Notes: a model not told the origin generated them from the sequence alone. Counted from the first letter of the stretch, positions 1-6,626 are shown. The stretch: 11,955 nucleotides of DNA from an uncultured Oscillospiraceae bacterium (GCA_900759385.1 CAAEUZ010000128.1:1-11955); one strand, 5' to 3'. Translations and numbers: made by a program.

Positions 1-20
1 AACCCGCACCCGGCAGCGGC

Positions 21-192
21 GAGCCGCGTAAGCGGCTCAAACTGCGGTCGGCGATGCACAAGAACGTATCCTGCTTAGGGATGACCACGTCGCCAACACC
101 GCCAGCATAAGGTTCCACCGCACCCACCAAAAGCGGCTTTTCTTTAGAGTCTGAGGGGTTTCTTTTGGCCAAGACCAAAAGAAATCCCTCAG
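21..192 (-). repeat. Dispersed palindromic repeat, copy 1
   Basis: Read on the minus strand, the element starts with an 18-bp hairpin (arms 175-192 and 151-168, one G/T wobble, loop TCTTGG). Then come a CAGACTCTAAAGAAAAG box, GCCGCTTTTGGTG, about 70 variable bases, the motif CCGCAGTTTGAG (minus strand, around 37-48), and a second hairpin, GAGCCGC-TTAC-GCGGCTC (38 to 21). The same parts in the same order occur in copy 2 at 9020-9236, and most of them in copy 3. The outer arm differs between copies yet still pairs. The copy lies 22 bases past the stop of the minus-strand ornithine cyclodeaminase-like gene and may affect its mRNA 3' end, but no T run follows the stem, so it is not a clear terminator. 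The element probably continues past the left window edge. Confidence 0.75.
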
Positions 193-214
193 GAGGCTTA
201 ACAAAACCAGCCCC

Positions 215-1231
215 TCACAACTCCACCACTATTCCCTCGCCCAGCTCGCAGGCGCGGTCGAGTATGACCGCGCCGCTGGCGAGATCCTGCAGGGCGATGC
301 CGGTGGAGTCGAAGACCGTGACGTCGGACGGGGATACGCGGCCGGCGGCCTTGCCGAGGATGACGTCGCCTATCTCGGCTGCCAGCGCGTCAAGGGCGCC
401 CTCGCGGTGCGGGATCTCGCACTCGCCGACGGCGAAGCACTGCCCGGCGTCGTCACCGAAGACCCGCGCCGCGCGGAGGATATCAGTGTCCAGCTCCTGC
501 TTGCCGGACATGTCCGCGCCTATGCAGCTGAAGTGGGTGCCGGGCTGTACCCAGGCGTTCCTTATCATCGGCTCGCGCGCGGGAGTGGCGGTGAGGATGA
601 CGTCGCTGCCGCGCACGGCGGACTCCGTGTCCTCCGAGCTCAGGAACGTGTACTCGCGCTTCACGCCGCAGCCGGCGAGCAGGGCGGCGACCTTGTCCGC
701 CATACCGGGCAGACGGGCGGCGGCCCTGGCCGGGTTGTGCGGGTTTACGAGGGTGACGCGCTCGATGCCGGGCAGGACGTACAGCGCCGCGGCGACCATG
801 TATGGGCTCTGAGCTCCGCAGCCGACCATGAGCAGGCTGCGGGAATCGGGGCGGGCCAGGTATTTGGCGCCCACGGCCGCGGCTGCGCCTGTGCGCAGCC
901 CGGTGATGGGGCCCGCGTTCATGAGGGCCACCGGCGCGCCGGTGGCGCGGTCGCAGAGCAGCACGGTGCCGAATAGTTCGGGCAGCCCCCTGGCCTCGTT
1001 CGTGCCGAACCAGGAGACGAGTTTAAGCCCGAAAATCTGCTTCGCACCCAGGTCGCCGGACTTGATGTCCAGGTCGGCAACGCCGGTCTCAAAGTCGTGG
1101 AACACCATCGGCCAGACACTGCCGCTGCCGTCGCTCTTCTGTACGTAGGCGTCCTCCACGGCGGCGAGGGCCATGTCCACGGTGAAGAGCTTTTCCACAT
1201 CAGCGGCACTGAGAATCCTGATTTTTGACAT
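215..1231 (-). CDS. Ornithine cyclodeaminase / mu-crystallin family NAD(P)-dependent protein
   Basis: 338 residues, the usual length of this family. Members use NAD(P) for ornithine cyclodeamination, alanine or other amino-acid dehydrogenation, or imine reduction; the substrate here cannot be read from sequence. Visible landmarks are K70 in GLKLVSW, R113 in GLRTGAA (the substrate carboxylate-binding position in the family), the Rossmann nucleotide loop G137-C-G-A-Q141 after LLMV, and D240 in CIGADMSGKQELD, the place of the family's catalytic aspartate. A second family block, VFDSTGIALQD, lies near residues 306-316. There is no signal peptide or membrane segment, so it should be cytosolic. The ATG has a good site, AAGGAAGG, nine bases upstream inside the end of the aminotransferase gene, and only two bases separate the genes, so they form one operon. 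A joint role in amino-acid or imino-acid metabolism is inference. Confidence 0.88.
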   Translation of the reverse strand: MSKIRILSAADVEKLFTVDMALAAVEDAYVQKSDGSGSVWPMVFHDFETGVADLDIKSGDLGAKQIFGLKLVSWFGTNEARGLPELFGTVLLCDRATGAPVALMNAGPITGLRTGAAAAVGAKYLARPDSRSLLMVGCGAQSPYMVAAALYVLPGIERVTLVNPHNPARAAARLPGMADKVAALLAGCGVKREYTFLSSEDTESAVRGSDVILTATPAREPMIRNAWVQPGTHFSCIGADMSGKQELDTDILRAARVFGDDAGQCFAVGECEIPHREGALDALAAEIGDVILGKAAGRVSPSDVTVFDSTGIALQDLASGAVILDRACELGEGIVVEL

Positions 1232-1233
1232 TG

Positions 1234-2370
1234 TTACGCACCTTCCTTTTCAAGTTTGCTGATAAAATCCGCCATTGCATTCAGCCCGGCCTCCAGGGTG
1301 TCCGTGTCGCTGGCATAGCCGATGCGGAAGCATTTCGGCTCGTCGAAGCAGTCGCCCGGCGTGACGAAAGCGCCGGTCTCACGGTAGAGCCGCGTGCAGA
1401 ATTCTACCGACGGCATGTCGAAGTCGTAAGCCACCAGCGCCGTGGTGCCCGCCTGCGGGCGCACAAAGCTAATGTGCGGCTGTGAGTCCACCCAGGCGGA
1501 GAGGAGCGCGAGGTTGCGGCGGACTATGCCGCGGCTGCGTGCGAGCAGCCTGTCGCTGTGGGCGAGCGCCACGGCGGCCAGGGCCTCGTCGAACATGCCG
1601 CAGCTTATGAGGTTGTAGTCGCGGTGGGAGAGCAGGTCCTTCACCAGCGCGGCGTCGTGGGTGGCGATCCAGCCCAGGCGCAGCCCGGCGAGGGAGAAGA
1701 CCTTGGACATGCTGCTGACAGATATGCCCTTGTCGTACAGGTCGACGATGGACTCGCTCCACCCGTCGTCCTGTGTCAGATGGCGGTAGACCTCGTCGCA
1801 GAGGACGTAGGCCCCGGCGTTCCCGGCGATCTCCACTATCTCCCGGAGCGTGTCCGGGCCCATAAGCGCGCCGGTGGGGTTGTTTGGGTTGCTCAGGCAG
1901 ATGAGCCTGGTGCCCGGGACGGCGAGGGCGCGCAACTGTTCGAGGTCGGGCTGGTACCCGTTCCCGGCCTCCAGATGCAGCAGATGCAGCTGTGCGCCGT
2001 AGCTCTCGGGGATGGAGTAGAGCTGCTGATAGCTGGGCACAATGCTGATAACGCGGTCGCCGGGCTCGAGGAGGGAGTAGAACAGGTGATGGTTGGCTCC
2101 CGAGGCGCCGTGCGTGGTGACTATCTCCTCCGGCTTGACGGTCCTGTACAGCCTGCAGATGCCGCGCTTGAACTCCGGCGCGCCCTCTATGTCGCCGTAG
2201 GTCATGCGCCGGGAGGAGAAGCCGCGCCAGAAGGCGTCCTTATCCTCGCCGCAGAGCTCGAACAGCTCGTCTATGGAGACGGAGTCCACGCAGGTCTCCG
2301 CGATGTTGTACTTCGCGCCCGTCTCGTAGGCGTTCATCCACTCCTCGACGGCAAAGGGTTTGATTTTCAT
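1234..2370 (-). CDS. PLP-dependent aminotransferase, class I/II (fold type I)
   Basis: 378 residues from the chosen ATG at 2370. An upstream in-frame ATG at 2415 would add 15 residues, but the 2370 start has GGAAAGGAG (2388-2380) nine bases before it and gives the conventional length. PLP-site residues seen are SNPNNPTG (160-167, N164 stacking near the ring), D192 and Y195 in CDEVYR, the Schiff-base lysine K223 in SSMSKVFSLAG, R231 at the phosphate, and R349 in CFRIGYAS at the alpha-carboxylate site. This is the aspartate/aromatic aminotransferase superfamily; the amino donor and acceptor cannot be assigned. It is the first gene of a two-gene operon with the ornithine cyclodeaminase-like gene and is divergent from the purine operon. 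A highly structured leader lies upstream, so RNA-level control is possible. Relatives annotated as capreomycidine-synthase-like would be another reading, but nothing here supports that chemistry. Confidence 0.88.
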   Translation of the reverse strand: MKIKPFAVEEWMNAYETGAKYNIAETCVDSVSIDELFELCGEDKDAFWRGFSSRRMTYGDIEGAPEFKRGICRLYRTVKPEEIVTTHGASGANHHLFYSLLEPGDRVISIVPSYQQLYSIPESYGAQLHLLHLEAGNGYQPDLEQLRALAVPGTRLICLSNPNNPTGALMGPDTLREIVEIAGNAGAYVLCDEVYRHLTQDDGWSESIVDLYDKGISVSSMSKVFSLAGLRLGWIATHDAALVKDLLSHRDYNLISCGMFDEALAAVALAHSDRLLARSRGIVRRNLALLSAWVDSQPHISFVRPQAGTTALVAYDFDMPSVEFCTRLYRETGAFVTPGDCFDEPKCFRIGYASDTDTLEAGLNAMADFISKLEKEGA

Positions 2371-2402
2371 TCGTTTATGCTCCTTTCCAAGGCTTAAATG
2401 GA

Positions 2403-2498
2403 AACGGGCACCCAAAACCCTGCCTTATAGCGCGACTGTGCGCGCCGTACCTACGGCGGGGTTTTGGATGCCCGTTGACCGCACACCCGGTGGTGTGC
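2403..2498 (-). ncRNA. Structured 5' leader of the aminotransferase operon (riboswitch-like candidate, class unknown)
   Basis: A long closing stem pairs AACGGGC (2403-2409) with GCCCGTT (2470-2476), then A2410 with T2469, one C/A mismatch, and CCAAAACCC (2412-2420) with GGGTTTTGG (2459-2467). That is about 17 to 18 pairs. Inside lie two small hairpins, GCGCG/CGCGC (2430-2434, 2441-2445) and CCGT/ACGG (2445-2448, 2453-2456), giving a three-way-junction outline. A further hairpin GCACACC-CGGT-GGTGTGC (2481-2498) sits just upstream in the leftward transcript. The element lies between the leftward promoter and the ribosome site, where a cis-regulatory RNA would be. It matches no riboswitch consensus I can recall. 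Because both strands fold equally well, a palindromic mobile repeat is the main alternative. Confidence 0.45.
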
Positions 2499-2523
2499 GA
2501 GGACTGATATTCGCTTCGGCAGC

Positions 2524-2552
2524 ATTATAGCAGGCCGCGGGAAAAAATGCAA
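2524..2552 (-). promoter_or_regulatory. Predicted leftward sigma-A type promoter for the aminotransferase operon
   Basis: On the minus strand TTGCAT (2552-2547) is followed after 17 bases by a perfect TATAAT (2529-2524). The -35 matches the consensus only in TTG. Transcription would begin near 2515-2518, giving a leader of about 145 bases that contains all of the folded element before the ATG at 2370. Confidence 0.5.
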
Positions 2553-2679
2553 GCCCGTATTTGTACGGGGTGCAGTCTGCGAACCTGAGGGCGGCGCGGT
2601 GAAATTCGGCATAAACCGCGCGGCGCGGGGGGACAAAGTTGTGAAAGTATCCGAAAATTTGCGTATGCGGCAAAACGTG

Positions 2680-2719
2680 TTGTGTTTTTCGGCCGAAGAC
2701 GGTAAAATCTATGTATACT
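2680..2719 (+). promoter_or_regulatory. Predicted promoter region of the purine operon
   Basis: TTGTGT (2680-2685), a 17-base spacer and TAAAAT (2703-2708) make a plausible sigma-A promoter. A second -10-like TATACT lies at 2714-2719 but has no good -35 at the right distance. Either choice places the start before the leader ORF at 2741. The -35 is weak, which fits a promoter that needs relief from, or help by, a regulator. Confidence 0.4.
2688..2697. promoter_or_regulatory. TTCGGCCGAA palindrome in the promoter spacer, possible operator
   Basis: A perfect 10-base palindrome lies between the -35 and -10 of the predicted pur promoter. Its CCGAA halves resemble the CGAA core of the PurR boxes known from Bacillus and Lactococcus. 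A further CCGAAAA at 2651-2657 is inverted relative to TTTTCGG at 2686-2692, 28 bases apart. The spacing does not match the classical paired PurBox, so the regulator is unknown. Confidence 0.25.
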
Positions 2720-2740
2720 CTACAAAGGAGGGCGGTGCGC

Positions 2741-2833
2741 ATGACCCGGCTGCGAGCGCTTGGGCAGGGGGATAAGTGCGCCCTTTTCTTCCCGAACAGC
2801 GCCCTTTTCATGGGCGGAGAGTATGCAGAATAA
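2741..2833 (+). CDS. Short leader ORF (30 aa) before purE, possible leader peptide
   Basis: ATG to TAA encodes 30 residues, beginning MTRLRALGQGDK and ending GGEYAE. The ribosome site AAAGGAGGG (2724-2732) is among the strongest in the window and lies eight bases before the ATG. The ORF sits between the predicted promoter and a hairpin with a T run, the usual place of an attenuator leader peptide. Its sequence contains an in-frame duplication: GCGCCCTTTTC occurs at 2778-2788 and 2799-2809, giving Ala-Leu-Phe twice. Either CGCCC can pair with GGGCG at 2812-2816, so alternative folds are possible. Codons 8-11 encode Gly-Gln-Gly-Asp, residues that are also purine precursors; this may be coincidence. 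I recognise no family. It may be a small protein or a chance ORF rather than a regulator. Confidence 0.45.
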   Translation: MTRLRALGQGDKCALFFPNSALFMGGEYAE

Positions 2834-2844
2834 CGTGCTAATTG

Positions 2845-2884
2845 CAAGGTCACGGCTGTAAGCCGTGGCCTTGACATATTTTTT
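2845..2884 (+). terminator. Hairpin with T run between the leader ORF and purE, candidate attenuator
   Basis: Thirteen paired bases (2845-2857 with 2861-2873, one G/U wobble in RNA) close a GTA triloop. Five bases later comes TTTTTT (2879-2884). The gap between stem and T run makes it a weaker terminator than the classical form. It starts 12 bases after the leader ORF stop and ends just before the purE ribosome site. A conditional terminator fits the position; a hairpin that only affects mRNA stability or translation is also possible. Confidence 0.4.
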
Positions 2885-2897
2885 CGGAGGAGAGAGC

Positions 2898-3398
2898 ATG
2901 CAAGAGAAAAAGGTTGCCGTCATCATGGGCAGCGACAGCGACTGGCCGGTAGTGGAGAAGGCCGTCAGGCAGCTCAGGGAGCTGGGCATCACCGTCGAGG
3001 CACGGGTCATGAGCGCCCACCGCACGCCCGAGCAGGCGCGCGAGTTCGCCGTGAACGCGCGGAAAAACGGCTTCGGCGTCATCATTGCCGCCGCGGGCAA
3101 AGCCGCGCATCTGGCCGGGGCCATCGCCGCCAATACCACTCTGCCGGTCATCGGCATCCCGGTCAAGAGCAGCACGCTCGACGGCCTGGACGCGCTTTTG
3201 AGCACGGTGCAGATGCCCAGCGGCATCCCCGTGGCCACCGTCGCCATCGACGGGGCGCAGAACGCGGCGCTGCTCGCCGCCGAGATCCTCTCCGCGGCCG
3301 ACGAAGGGCTCGCCGCGAAGCTGGACAAAATGAGAGAAGATATGACCGCCGCCACGCTCGCAAAGGACGCGGCGCTGCAGGAAAAGCTCAATTCTTAA
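2898..3398 (+). CDS. purE: 5-(carboxyamino)imidazole ribonucleotide mutase / AIR carboxylase, PurE
   Basis: 166 residues, normal for PurE. It acts at step 6 of IMP synthesis, forming CAIR. The start is the ATG at 2898, with GGAGG seven bases upstream; an upstream in-frame GTG at 2865 lies inside the hairpin and is unlikely. Motifs seen are GSDSDWP (11-17), the phosphate and ribose loop; SAHRTP (39-44) with H41; AAAGKAAHLAGA (65-76); and VQMPSGIPVATVAID (104-118). AAHLAG and the last motif are class I features, the form that normally takes N5-CAIR made by PurK. No purK is adjacent, so PurK is either encoded elsewhere or this PurE works directly with AIR and CO2. It is the first large gene of the operon, 19 bases before purC. 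Confidence 0.96.
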   Translation: MQEKKVAVIMGSDSDWPVVEKAVRQLRELGITVEARVMSAHRTPEQAREFAVNARKNGFGVIIAAAGKAAHLAGAIAANTTLPVIGIPVKSSTLDGLDALLSTVQMPSGIPVATVAIDGAQNAALLAAEILSAADEGLAAKLDKMREDMTAATLAKDAALQEKLNS

Positions 3399-3417
3399 TT
3401 TAATGGAGGGTATAGAA

Positions 3418-4128
3418 ATGGAAAAGCGCGAACAGATGTATGAGGGCAAGGCCAAGAAGGTCTACGCCACCGACGACCCCGCCCTGTGCATAGTCTCCTA
3501 CAAGGACGACGCCACCGCCTTCAACGGCGAAAAGCGCGGCACCATCATGGGCAAGGGCGTTATAAACAACCGCCTTACCAACCGCCTCATGCGCCTCCTC
3601 ATGGACGAGGGCATCCCCACCCACTTCGTTGAAGAGCTCAGCGAGCGCGATACGCTGGTCAAGCGCGTGAGCATAGTGCCCCTCGAGGTTATCATCCGCA
3701 ACATCTCCGCCGGCAGCTTTGCCAAGCGCTACGGCGTGGAGGAGGGCATCGTGTTCGACCAGCCCACCATCGAGTTCTCCTACAAGAACGACGAGCTCGG
3801 CGACCCGCTCATGAACAGTTACCACGCCCTCGCCCTCAAGCTTGCCACCGCCGAGGAGATAGACACCATCAAGGCCTACTCCTTCAAGATAAACGAGGTG
3901 CTCAAGGCCTTCCTGCTCCAGCACGGCATAGAGCTGGTGGACTTCAAGCTCGAGTTCGGCAGGCTCGCCGACGGCACCATCGTCCTCGCCGACGAGATCA
4001 GCCCCGACACCTGCCGCTTCTGGGACGTCGAGACCCACGAGAAGCTGGACAAGGACCGCTTCCGCCGCGACATGGGCGGCGTAGAGGACGCCTATCAGGA
4101 GGTTATGCGCCGCATAATCGGCGAGTGA
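3418..4128 (+). CDS. purC: SAICAR synthetase, PurC
   Basis: 236 residues, the standard length. It joins aspartate to CAIR using ATP at step 7, forming SAICAR in the cytosol. The start at 3418 has GGAGGG (3405-3410) seven bases upstream; an in-frame ATG at 3403 overlaps that ribosome site and is rejected. The N-terminal YEGKAKKVY (8-16) is the nucleotide-binding glycine-rich strand. The first family signature, VPLEVIIRNISAGSF, begins at residue 87 and runs into AKRYG. The second, LVDFKLEFG, is at 163-171. DEISPDTCRFWD (182-193) supplies metal and substrate ligands. All the usual blocks are intact. Its product needs PurB, which is not in this window, before the transformylase encoded downstream can act. 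Five bases separate it from purF. Confidence 0.97.
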   Translation: MEKREQMYEGKAKKVYATDDPALCIVSYKDDATAFNGEKRGTIMGKGVINNRLTNRLMRLLMDEGIPTHFVEELSERDTLVKRVSIVPLEVIIRNISAGSFAKRYGVEEGIVFDQPTIEFSYKNDELGDPLMNSYHALALKLATAEEIDTIKAYSFKINEVLKAFLLQHGIELVDFKLEFGRLADGTIVLADEISPDTCRFWDVETHEKLDKDRFRRDMGGVEDAYQEVMRRIIGE

Positions 4129-4133
4129 TTCAC

Positions 4134-5585
4134 ATGGAGAGAGACCTTATCTTTGACAAGCTGCACGAGGAGTGCGGCGTGTTCGGCGTCATTACCCGCT
4201 CGGGCGAGGACGTCGTGCCCATGACCTACCGCGCGCTCTACGCGCTGCAGCACCGCGGCCAGGAGAGCTGCGGCATCGCCGTCAACGACGACGGCGTCAT
4301 CACCGGGTACAAGGACGTCGGCCTGGTCAACGAGGTGTTCACCGAGGACGTCATGCGCAAGCTGCCCGCCGGCCAGATGGCCATCGGCCACTGCCGCTAC
4401 GGCACCACCGGCGGCCGCACCCGCGAGAACGCCCAGCCCATAGTCATCCGCCACATCAAGGGCGGCATGGCCCTGGCGCACAACGGCAACCTCACCAACG
4501 CCAGCGAGCTGCGCACCCAGCTGGAGCTCAACGGCGCCATATTCTCCAGCACCTCGGACAGCGAGGTCATCAGCTACGTCATAACGCGCGAGCGGCTGCG
4601 CACCGGCTCCATCGAGGAGGCCGTATGTTCCGCCATGGACAGCCTCAAGGGCGCTTACTCCCTCGCGGTCATGTCGCCCCGCAAGCTCATAGCCGCGCGC
4701 GACCCCTTCGGCTTCCGCCCGCTTTGCATCGGCGAGCTCGAAGACGGCTGGGCAGTCGCCAGCGAGAGCTGCGCCCTGGACTCCATCGGCGCGAAGTTCC
4801 TGCGCGATGTGGAGCCCGGCGAGATAGTCACCATCACCCGCGACGGCATAGAGTCCGACCGCAGCCACTGCGGCGGGCCGAGCGCGGAGTGTGTTTTCGA
4901 GTTCATATACTTCGCGCGCCCGGACTCCGTCATCGACGGCAGCTGTGTCCACACCGCGCGCCAGAGGGCGGGCGCATTCCTCGCGCTCGAGCACCCCGTG
5001 CAGGCGGATGTGGTCATCGGCGTGCCGGATTCCGGCCTTGACGCCGCGCTCGGCTACGCCCGCCAGAGCGGCATCCCCTACGGCGTGGGCTTTGTGAAGA
5101 ACAAGTATATAGGCCGCACGTTCATCCAGCCCGGGCAGGCCCGCCGCGAGAACGCCGTGCGCATCAAGCTCAACGTCATCGCCTCCACCGTGCGCGACAA
5201 GCGCGTCATCCTGGTGGACGACAGCATAGTGCGCGGCACCACCATTGCCCGCATAGTCGAGCTGCTGCGCGAGGCGGGCGCAAAGGAAGTGCACGTGCGC
5301 CTCTCCGCGCCGCCCTTCCTCTACCCCTGCTACTTCGGCACGGACATCGACAGCCGCAACAACCTCATCGCCGCTCAGCACAGCATCGAGGAGATACGCG
5401 ACATCATCGGCGTGGACTCCATCGGCTACCTGAGCTGCGACAACGTACACAAGCTGGCCGACAACGCGCACCTCAACTTCTGCGCGGCCTGCTTCACCGG
5501 CGAGTACCCCTGCGAGATACCGAGGAGTGCCGCCAAGAGCCGCTTTGAGCAGAAGCTCAGCGAGCGTGAGAAGGAGGATGCCTAA
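4134..5585 (+). CDS. purF: Amidophosphoribosyltransferase, PurF (Fe-S type)
   Basis: 483 residues. It catalyses the committed first step, PRPP plus glutamine to phosphoribosylamine. The ATG at 4134 is chosen over a GTG at 4125 because it gives MERDLIFDKLHEE before CGVFGV, a 13-residue propeptide ahead of the nucleophile C14, as in the Bacillus enzyme, whose propeptide is removed. The ribosome site is weak, so coupling to purC is likely. The N-terminal glutaminase domain covers about 14-240 (HCRYGTT at 86-92, HNGNL at 116-120). The phosphoribosyltransferase domain has the PRPP loop VILVDDSIVRGTT (358-370). Four cysteines, C253, C399, C450 and C453, fall at the places of the 4Fe-4S ligands of Bacillus PurF. 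A cluster would make the enzyme oxygen-sensitive, fitting an anaerobe. In B. subtilis PurF is inhibited by AMP and GMP nucleotides. Confidence 0.97.
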   Translation: MERDLIFDKLHEECGVFGVITRSGEDVVPMTYRALYALQHRGQESCGIAVNDDGVITGYKDVGLVNEVFTEDVMRKLPAGQMAIGHCRYGTTGGRTRENAQPIVIRHIKGGMALAHNGNLTNASELRTQLELNGAIFSSTSDSEVISYVITRERLRTGSIEEAVCSAMDSLKGAYSLAVMSPRKLIAARDPFGFRPLCIGELEDGWAVASESCALDSIGAKFLRDVEPGEIVTITRDGIESDRSHCGGPSAECVFEFIYFARPDSVIDGSCVHTARQRAGAFLALEHPVQADVVIGVPDSGLDAALGYARQSGIPYGVGFVKNKYIGRTFIQPGQARRENAVRIKLNVIASTVRDKRVILVDDSIVRGTTIARIVELLREAGAKEVHVRLSAPPFLYPCYFGTDIDSRNNLIAAQHSIEEIRDIIGVDSIGYLSCDNVHKLADNAHLNFCAACFTGEYPCEIPRSAAKSRFEQKLSEREKEDA

Positions 5586-6626
5586 GTGATAAGCGAGAGC
5601 GCGAGCTACCGCGCCGCCGGTGTGGACATCACCGCCGGGTACAAGGCCGTGGAGCTCATGAAAAAGCACGTGCAGCGCACGAACACCCCCGGCGTCCTCG
5701 GCGGCCTGGGCGGCTTCGGCGGGCTGTTCCAGCCCGACCTGTCCGGTATGGCCGAGCCCGTGCTGGTCTCCGGCACCGACGGCGTGGGCACCAAGCTGAA
5801 AATAGCCTTCCTCATGGACAAGCATGACACCGTGGGCATAGACTGCGTGGCCATGTGCGTCAACGACGTCATCTGTTCCGGCGCGCAGCCGCTCTTCTTC
5901 CTTGACTACATCGCCTGCGGCAAGAACGTGCCCGAGCGCATAGCGGACATCGTCTCCGGCGTGGCCGAGGGCTGCGTGCAGTCCGGCGCGGCGCTCATCG
6001 GCGGCGAGACCGCCGAGATGCCCGGCTTCTATCCCGAGGACGAGTACGACCTGGCCGGTTTCGCCGTCGGCATCGTAGACAAGGCCAGGATACTCGACAA
6101 CACCGCCATGGTCCCCGGCGACGCGGTTATAGCAATTCCGTCCTCGGGCGTGCACTCCAACGGCTTCTCCCTCGTGCGCCGCGTGTTCGACGTGGAGAAC
6201 GGCGCGCTCACGAAGCGCTATGACGAGCTCGGCTGCACCCTCGGCGAGACGCTGCTCACGCCGACGCGCATCTACGTCAAGCCCGTGCTGGCAATGCTGA
6301 AGGCCGCGCGCGTGAGGGCGCTCAGCCACATAACCGGCGGCGGCTTCTACGAGAACGTCCCCCGCTCCATCCCCGAGGGGCTTTGCGCGCGCATTGAAAA
6401 GGCCGCGCTGAAGACCCCGCCGATATTCGATATACTTGCCCGCGAGGGCGGCATCCCCGAGCGGGACATGTACAACACCTTCAACATGGGCGTGGGCATG
6501 TGCGCCGTGGTGGACAGGGAGGACGCGGACGCCGTCCTCGAGGCCCTGGCTGAAAACGGCGCGGCGGACGCCTATGTCTGCGGCGAGATAGTCAAAAACG
6601 CCGGCGGGGCGGTCGAGCTATGCTGA
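5586..6626 (+). CDS. purM: Phosphoribosylformylglycinamidine cyclo-ligase (AIR synthetase), PurM
   Basis: 346 residues, normal for PurM. It closes the imidazole ring: FGAM plus ATP gives AIR, step 5. The start is a GTG directly after the purF stop, with AAGGAGG (5571-5577) eight bases upstream; the N-terminal SYRAAGVDITAGYKAV is the family start, which supports GTG. Conserved blocks are SGTDGVGTKLK (62-72), VNDVICSGAQPLFFLDY (92-108), GGETAEMPGFY (139-149), SSGVHSNGFSLVR in the middle, and HITGGGFYENVPR in the C-terminal ATP-grasp-like half. It belongs to the same superfamily as PurL, also encoded in this operon. The last seven bases overlap purN (6620-6626), so the two are probably translationally coupled. 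Confidence 0.97.
   Translation: MISESASYRAAGVDITAGYKAVELMKKHVQRTNTPGVLGGLGGFGGLFQPDLSGMAEPVLVSGTDGVGTKLKIAFLMDKHDTVGIDCVAMCVNDVICSGAQPLFFLDYIACGKNVPERIADIVSGVAEGCVQSGAALIGGETAEMPGFYPEDEYDLAGFAVGIVDKARILDNTAMVPGDAVIAIPSSGVHSNGFSLVRRVFDVENGALTKRYDELGCTLGETLLTPTRIYVKPVLAMLKAARVRALSHITGGGFYENVPRSIPEGLCARIEKAALKTPPIFDILAREGGIPERDMYNTFNMGVGMCAVVDREDADAVLEALAENGAADAYVCGEIVKNAGGAVELC

Larger units (their letters stand above)
2371..2897. other. Divergent intergenic control region between the aminotransferase operon and purE
   Basis: 527 bases with no long gene. From left to right it holds the aminotransferase ribosome site (2380-2388), a large folded element (2403-2476) with a neighbouring hairpin (2481-2498), a leftward promoter (2524-2552), a hairpin CCCGTA-TTTG-TACGGG (2554-2569), a looser inverted repeat GCGCGGT/ACCGCGC (2594-2600 and 2615-2621), a rightward promoter region (2680-2719) with a TTCGGCCGAA palindrome, a 30-codon ORF (2741-2833), a 13-bp hairpin (2845-2873), and the purE ribosome site GGAGG (2886-2890). 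It is locally richer in A and T than the coding sequence, as expected of a promoter region. No consensus purine riboswitch, ZTP (pfl) motif or T-box AGGGTGG box was found by eye. Confidence 0.7.

Noticed and set aside
165..812. Plus-strand open frame over the ornithine cyclodeaminase-like gene
   Set aside because: Antisense to a protein with an intact Rossmann motif and family residues; low-complexity product starting inside repeat copy 1.
2371..2530. T-box leader for the aminotransferase
   Set aside because: No AGGGTGG-type T-box sequence and no T-run terminator; the fold has another shape.
2425..2877. Minus-strand open frame of 150 codons across the control region
   Set aside because: It runs through the promoters and hairpins, has no ribosome site, and has no family motif.
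2700..2897. Purine, PRPP or ZTP riboswitch before purE
   Set aside because: I looked for the conserved purine junction bases and the ZTP (pfl) core and did not find them; the region instead has a short ORF and a simple hairpin.
4095..6329. Very long open frame (about 744 codons) on the minus strand
   Set aside because: It lies antisense to purF and purM, which carry full catalytic motifs. It arises because GC-rich third positions remove stops from the opposite strand, and its Ala/Gly/Val/His-rich product has no recognisable motif or ribosome site.
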